A stretch of DNA of 64,000 nt from Papilionanthe hookeriana x Papilionanthe teres (lineage: Eukaryota > Streptophyta > Magnoliopsida > Asparagales > Orchidaceae). The DNA lies in the NCBI GenBank assembly GCA_022702705.1, contig CM040432.1, positions 43,178,540 through 43,242,539 on the forward strand, read 5' to 3'. Position 1 is the stretch's first letter. Every line of letters starts with the position of its first letter. The notes under the pieces are model-generated. The model was given only the letters and a program-made list of their open reading frames with translations, was not told where the DNA came from and ran no database searches. Shown one piece after another: positions 59,150 through 64,000 of the stretch. The translations under genes were made by a program, and so were the position numbers.

Positions 59150-60305
59150 TATCATCTCCTCCACGATCCGTAGGTTGAGAAGGCCGAGCGAGCTGGTACT
59201 CGTGAATATCGAGGGCACTCAGGAAAGACAACATCTAAATCACCACTCCTATAACGACGTTCAGCTTCATAGTATGCAATCTCGTATTTCGAATGTCTCT
59301 AGAGATATTCACTATCATAATCATGTCTCCTCTCCAGATTATCAATCCTTTGATCAAAATAATCAAATCTTCTCCCCATTATTTCTCCAAACTGCTCAAA
59401 ACTCCTCCTATGCAGGGTTAATTCATTCATCAGATCTTGTAGGGTAGGTGTGGTAGGCCCAGGAGGTTCATGGCTAGTAGAGGGTATATCTCTACTTGAC
59501 TGAGTGAAATAACTTCTTACTCATGCTCTCCACCCTTCATGAGATTCATACTTCTTAATATTAGCAGCTGTGAGTGGTTTCATTGGTTCCACCCATTCTT
59601 CATTATCTCTAGCCTCAACTCCGGAGAGTTGGCGAGTGCAAAATTAATCCAGGGTGTCCCAATCCAGCTCCACTCTCATTTCTAGGAGTAGCCGGGATGT
59701 TTTGATAAATAATTCTCCCGATGTTGATGCTTCGTTATTCCGAATACGAAATTCGAGACTGCTTCATCTCGTGTTACCTCACTTGTGGTGATATGTGGGT
59801 AACGAGTAGAACAAATAAAGTAATGCCGGGCTTTGGAGACTGCATTTAATTTAGAAAGAGGAAAATTCACTCTTTCCTGCTGCTTAATTTTCCAAACTCC
59901 GGTTCCATCAGTGAGAAAGTTAATGACATCCTCCAGTGGTCCTTCCATCATTCCAAAAGTTTCATACTCGCTAAAGTGTGAGTCATGAACTTCGTAGAAC
60001 GCGTTAATTCTTGCAGCATTGAAATCTACAAAAAACCCTCGTACCTTTACTGGTGCATCTTCAGCGGCAGTCAAATTGGCATAAAATTCTTTAACCACTT
60101 CTACAGCTGCTCTATACTGAACGTAACAGAAGTTCTCCCAACCTCGTTCCTTAATAATCCGCTCTACTTCTCCACCCGGATTTTTGAATACCCGATCCGC
60201 AATGCACTTTCTTCCTTGTATGTTTTCAAAATATTTAGCCTGTGCTCGTGCATAGATGAATCGGTTTTCGTCGAATTCTACTCGACGTTTCTATCGTGGA
60301 GCCAT
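59150..60305 (-). pseudogene. Second 3' ORF of Ath2, plant transposon-protein domain (env position)
   Basis: Starts MAPR at 60305, with a TAG two codons of basic residues before RRVEFDENRFIY. Core: ERIIKERGWENFCYVQYRAA, VVKEFYANL, VKVRGFFVDFNAARINAFYE, then FLTDGTGVWKIKQQERVNFP. This is the domain annotated in databases as putative plant transposon protein, found 3' of pol in Athila-like elements. A frameshift at about 59685 leads to a C-terminal part with coiled-coil character (HRRSFEQFGEIMGRRFDYFD). Its role is unknown; env-like only by position. No membrane segment seen. Confidence 0.75.
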
Positions 60306-60662
60306 CCGATCGATCTGTGAAAATCGTGAAAATTTTCACTAAACTTAATAATAATACTAAGAAGGCTTCCTACAACATTTGTAAGCAATTTAAATCAAAT
60401 TCCAAGGATTTCCACCAAATATTTCTTCCACATTTTGATTTTTCCCAAAATTTGCAATGTGGTGAAAATATATGGTGAAAATAAAAAATTTTTGTATAGG
60501 AGTGAAGCACTTACCAAGAGAAGATGAAATCCGGTGTTTTTGAGTGATGAAATCGCTTCAAATCCAAGATTTCTCATGCCCTAGGTCGGTTTTTTGCGAA
60601 AATGAGAGGTTGGGGATGATGAATAGTGTTTTTGACCGGTCAATTAAAGTGTTTTTCGTGAC

Positions 60663-60812
60663 CTCACTGTCAGCGAGATTTTTCTCGCCGTCGGCAAGCT
60701 AATATTTTTCGGAACCAAAAACTCTCGAGAAAAATCCACTGTCGGTGAGAAATTATTCGCTGTCAGCGAGATCGATCTCGCTGTCGGCGGGATTTTTCTC
60801 GCCGTCGGCGAG
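60663..60812. repeat. GC-rich hairpin motif cluster II, upstream of second 3' ORF
   Basis: Six ctcRcYgtcRgcgag-like copies; CTCGCCGTCGGCGAG at 60798-60812 is a perfect inverted repeat with a 3-nt centre. The cluster lies 358 nt before the ORF start at 60305 in transcription direction. Confidence 0.85.
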
Positions 60813-61393
60813 ATTCCAAAATTTTAAATTTTCGAAATTCGTCACTCATTTTCGTCTTTGATTTGCCTTATATTATATTTTCGGTCACATCATTTATTAA
60901 TTTACTATGAAGATTAGCTACTTATACACAAACAAATTCACACAACACAACAAATTAACTTTAATATTGAAATCCATGAGATGTACAAACTAACATAATT
61001 TTAAACTCTATAATCAAACTTCGATTCTCCAATCCTTACTACTAATCGGCATCGCAAACCAATCCACGACACACTTAAATGCTGATACAAAACTATGACG
61101 CATATCTCGATTAGGTTTGAGATATTCGAATCATCACTCCACACATAATAAAATCTAAATCAAATTAAATAACATAAACATAAACATACTATGGAAATCT
61201 TTACTACTACTCTTCGATGTCGGAATCTTCATCTTCTACGATATTTCCGATATGACGATGATGCACAAAAAGTTATAGAAAGGCACTGAAGGGAAATTCG
61301 AAGCGGATTCTTCGGTGATCCAACCCTTCGTCTCGGTAAATGAAGAAAGCTAGCTTCCAGGTGTCCAGAATGATCAAAGTGTTCCTTCATCCT

Positions 61394-62361
61394 CTAGTCA
61401 ATGTGATCAAATAAATCAGATATATTGTCGATTAAATCTCTCACATTCTGCAGTTCTTTCTCCATTCCTTTAATTTTCTTCATAAGTAACTCCGTTTTAT
61501 CTGAAATAGGCCTTGCTATAGGATTATTACGTGAAGCTCTATCGAGAGATAAATGTAATGTCTTCATTATTGTCAAAGTAGGGAACATATACGTAGGATC
61601 GAGCGGCTTCCAAGGTAACGGAACATTTTCCCAAGCTTCATAAGAAACACGATGCGATTGCATAATGCAAAAATAGTAGATGGGTGTCCTAGTCCGTGAG
61701 CCGACCCATGCACAATTAAACCCAATGCAGACTTAACAATTATTGATCCAACATCAATAGGCAATCCAATTTGAATACTATAATTCAATATAGCGCATTC
61801 TTTCGAAACCTTGTTTACCCTCATAGTAGGTAAGAATTTAGATGAGATGAAAAAGTGCCAGTGCTTTGAGACAGGATTCAAAAGTGATGCAGAGAAACTA
61901 ACATACCTGTCTTCACGCATTTCCTAATCTTCCGGTTCATCAGTCAGATATCGAAATATCTCATTCATATTATATCGAGAAGGCACAAAATTTGAATAGT
62001 GACATACCGGGGTGTTTTCTATAGAGAATAATTCATTTACTCTTGATGGAGTAAACGTCACCCATCTTCCTCGGATGTAGATATTCCCATTGTTGATTGC
62101 ATGTAAGTTAGAGTAGAACTCTTTCACAACTGGAATAACAACAGCAGACGTAGTGTAACAAAATACCTTCCAATGCCGCTGCGCGATCATTTCTTCTATC
62201 TTCGTAGTGGAATTCTTTAATCCTCGATTGACAAATCCCCGTTCCTTGATAACTCTTTTCTTTATCAAAACCTTGTTGAAGATTCGCTGCGCTTCCGCAC
62301 TCACAAATTTACTCCGGTTAAACACTCCAGAATTAGAGGAATCTAAGAATTTGGAGGCCAT
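61394..62361 (-). pseudogene. First 3' ORF of Ath2, plant transposon-protein domain (env position)
   Basis: Starts MASKFLDSSNSGVFNRSKFV at 62361. Core: IKERGFVN, EEMIAQRHWKVFCYTTSA, VVKEFYSNL, IYIRGRWVTFTPSRVNELFS, FRYLTDEPED; TAG at 61924 then MREDRYVSFSASLLNPVSKH in the same frame. A frameshift near 61660 leads to WENVPLPWKPLDPTYMF and a C-terminal coiled coil (MKKIKGMEKELQNVRDLIDN). It has the same domain order as the second 3' ORF, but the two are strongly diverged. Function unknown. Confidence 0.78.
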
Positions 62362-62494
62362 TATGGTGAATGGAATGAATTCTAGTGAAGAAGGCAGATC
62401 TAGAATGATTTAAGAATGGGTTTTCACAAAGGAATTAGTGTTGAAACCGTCCAAATTGGCATTCAAATTATAAATAACTCATCTTTATAACTTC

Positions 62495-62670
62495 CTCGCT
62501 GTCGGCGCGAAGTTTCTCGCCGTCGACGACTCGTTATAAAAACTGCCTCCCATGTTCTCGCTGTCGGCGGGGACATTTCTCGCTGTCAGTGAGCTCGATA
62601 AATAAACTGAATCTAATTTAGGCGCGAACCTCGCTGTCGGCGAGTATCGACCTCACCGTCGGCGAGACTC
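62495..62670. repeat. GC-rich hairpin motif cluster III, upstream of first 3' ORF
   Basis: Six copies of the ctcgcYgtcggcg motif or its variants, starting 134 nt before the ORF start at 62361. Same motif as clusters I and II. Confidence 0.85.
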
Positions 62671-62899
62671 CAAAATAATGTCCAATTTTGCTCTAAATTG
62701 AATAATTTATTTTCTCATCATAAAGGTTCGAATATGTGATGATTCTTAATAATAAATGAGTAGTAAAGTTTCAATAATATAAACTAACTATTAAGATATA
62801 ATAAAAATAGATAACTAATATGGGTTGCCTCCCATAAAGTGCTTGGTTTAACGTCGTCAGCCCGACCTAATTTCAATTATTAATCGGAGTCGACTAAGC

Positions 62900-64000
62900 A
62901 TTAAAACCTCTTTATAGTTAGGTCTTATACCTTCGAAATATGGTTTTAATCTATGTCCATTAACTTTAAATTTATGTCCGAGTTTTTGGATCTTCGATTT
63001 CTATAGTTCCGTATGAAAATATTTGAGTTATGGTGAAAGGTCCTAACCATCGAGACTTCAATTTTCCAGAAATAATTTCAATCTAGTATTATATAACAAA
63101 ACTTCCTATCCCGGTTCAAAATTTCTCCGATTAATCTTCCGATCATGCCATAATTTCATCTTTTCTTTATAAATCCGATCATTATCATATGATTCATTTC
63201 TTAATTCTTCCAATTCATTTAATTGCGGCAATCTTTTCTCACCGAGCTTCCTTCATATTATAATTAAATTCTTTAATCGCCCAATATGCTTTATGTTCTA
63301 ATTCAATCTGGTAAGTGGCATTTTTTTCCATATATAAGCCTGTAAGGAGTCATTCCAATCGGAGTTTTATAAGCGATCCTATAAGCCCATAATGCGATGT
63401 CTAATCTAATAGACCAATCTAACTTATTTGGGTTTACTGATTTTTCTAAAATACGTTTAATCTCACAATTAGATACTTCGACTAATCCGTTAGTACGTGG
63501 ATGATAAGCGAGTGGATATCTTATGAGTAATATTGTATTTTTCTACTAGTTTGTGAATGTATTTATTTCTAAAATGAGTTTCTCCGTTAGTGATAATCAC
63601 TCTCGGCATTCCAAATCTAGTAAAAATATTTTTCATCAGAAATTTTGAAACACTCTAGTATCACACCTAGGTAAAGCTTGTGCCTCAATTTATTTGGAAA
63701 CATAATCAACAGCTACTAATATATATGAGTTTCCAAATGAAGGAATAAAAGGTCCCCTAAAATCTAATCCCCAAACATCAAAAATTTCAACTTCTAATAT
63801 AAAGTTTAGAGGCATTTCATTTTTTCTAGATATATTTCCTACTCTTTGACATTTATCGCAAGTTTTAATATATCTGTATACATCTCTAAATAGAGTAGGC
63901 TAGTAAAATCCAGATTTTAGAATCTTATAAGCAGTTTTATCAGTCCCAAAATGTCCTTCAAAATCAGAATCATGACATTTTTGAATAATTGGTTCAGTTT
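62900..64000 (-). pseudogene. Athila integrase (Ath2), continues beyond window
   Basis: From the window edge: CHDSDFEGHFGTDKTAYK and CDKCQRVGN are the zinc-binding part, WGLDFRGPF holds the first catalytic Asp, then VSK and a stop before IEA. The second catalytic position reads ITNGETHF, Asn where Asp is expected. The NGLVEV block holds the Glu. KSRWLGPFTITQI near 63040 is the C-terminal GPF motif. Several stops and frameshifts; inactive. Confidence 0.85.

Larger units (their letters stand above)
56161..64000 (-). mobile_element. 3' half of an Athila-lineage element (Ath2)
   Basis: On the minus strand: integrase (64000-62900, continuing off the window), two 3' ORFs of the same family, 3' UTR, PPT, LTR. 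Integrase is nearly identical to the Athila piece inside solo LTR 1. The GGGAGGCAACCCA sequence just after integrase (near 62830) is typical of Athila. All ORFs are broken. Confidence 0.85.

Noticed and set aside
59175..59447. 90-codon plus-strand ORF
   Set aside because: Antisense to the C-terminal part of the second Athila 3' ORF, which fits better on the minus strand.

Overview
The window looks like plant nuclear heterochromatin: 64 kb with no host gene I can recognise, built from giant Ty3/gypsy LTR retrotransposons of the Tat and Athila lineages inserted into one another, nearly all read on the minus strand. Archaeal-type RNase H, a tRNA-Arg primer site, Athila gag and integrase and an ALKBH9/10-like protein all point to a seed plant with a large genome. 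I cannot name the species.

Layout. Element E1 (Tat lineage) frames most of the window. Its 3' LTR fills 1-5670 and its interior runs from 5671 to 56006 with interruptions. A 155-bp stub of its 5' LTR remains at 56007-56160. Three insertions sit in E1. Solo LTR 1 (7207-14620) and solo LTR 2 (14633-21998) have perfect 5-bp target duplications and lie 2 bp apart in the E1 3' UTR. A 24.3-kb element, E2 (30330-54630), lies inside the E1 gag gene. E2 and the two solo LTRs belong to one family (family A) with LTRs of about 7.4-7.5 kb. LTR 1 is chimeric: its middle is replaced by a 4.4-kb Athila gag-pol piece of nearly the same length (8262-12658). The right end, 56161-64000, is the 3' half of a separate Athila element (integrase, two 3' ORFs, PPT, LTR).

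How the genes work together. On the minus strand E1 and E2 share one order: LTR, tRNA-Arg PBS, ORF1 of unknown function, gag with a CX2HX4HX4C knuckle, protease, RT, RNase H, archaeal RNase H, integrase, then an extra 3' ORF, a tandem-repeat 3' UTR, a hairpin, the PPT and the LTR. The extra 3' ORF is the main discovery. It joins a small unknown N-terminal domain, also seen in ORF1 of E2, to a 2OG-Fe(II) dioxygenase domain of the plant ALKBH9/10 (RNA m6A demethylase) type. In E1 the iron triad and the 2-oxoglutarate arginines are all present. In E2 the same ORF is there but decayed. Two related elements with the same gene in the same place argue for a long-standing retrotransposon-encoded AlkB module, which could act on element RNA.

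Other structure worth attention: a 19-bp/5-nt hairpin beside the PPT that keeps its shape in E1 and E2 through compensatory changes; a 15-nt exact complementarity between the E2 leader and its PPT; an 80-bp U3 array rich in W-box cores in E1; leader arrays whose every unit contains a short-loop inverted repeat; and, in the Athila element, two diverged copies of the same 3' ORF, each preceded by a cluster of GC-rich CTCGC(C/T)GTCGGCGAG hairpins that also occurs in its LTR. All coding regions are broken by stops, frameshifts or deletions, so none of the copies here looks autonomous.
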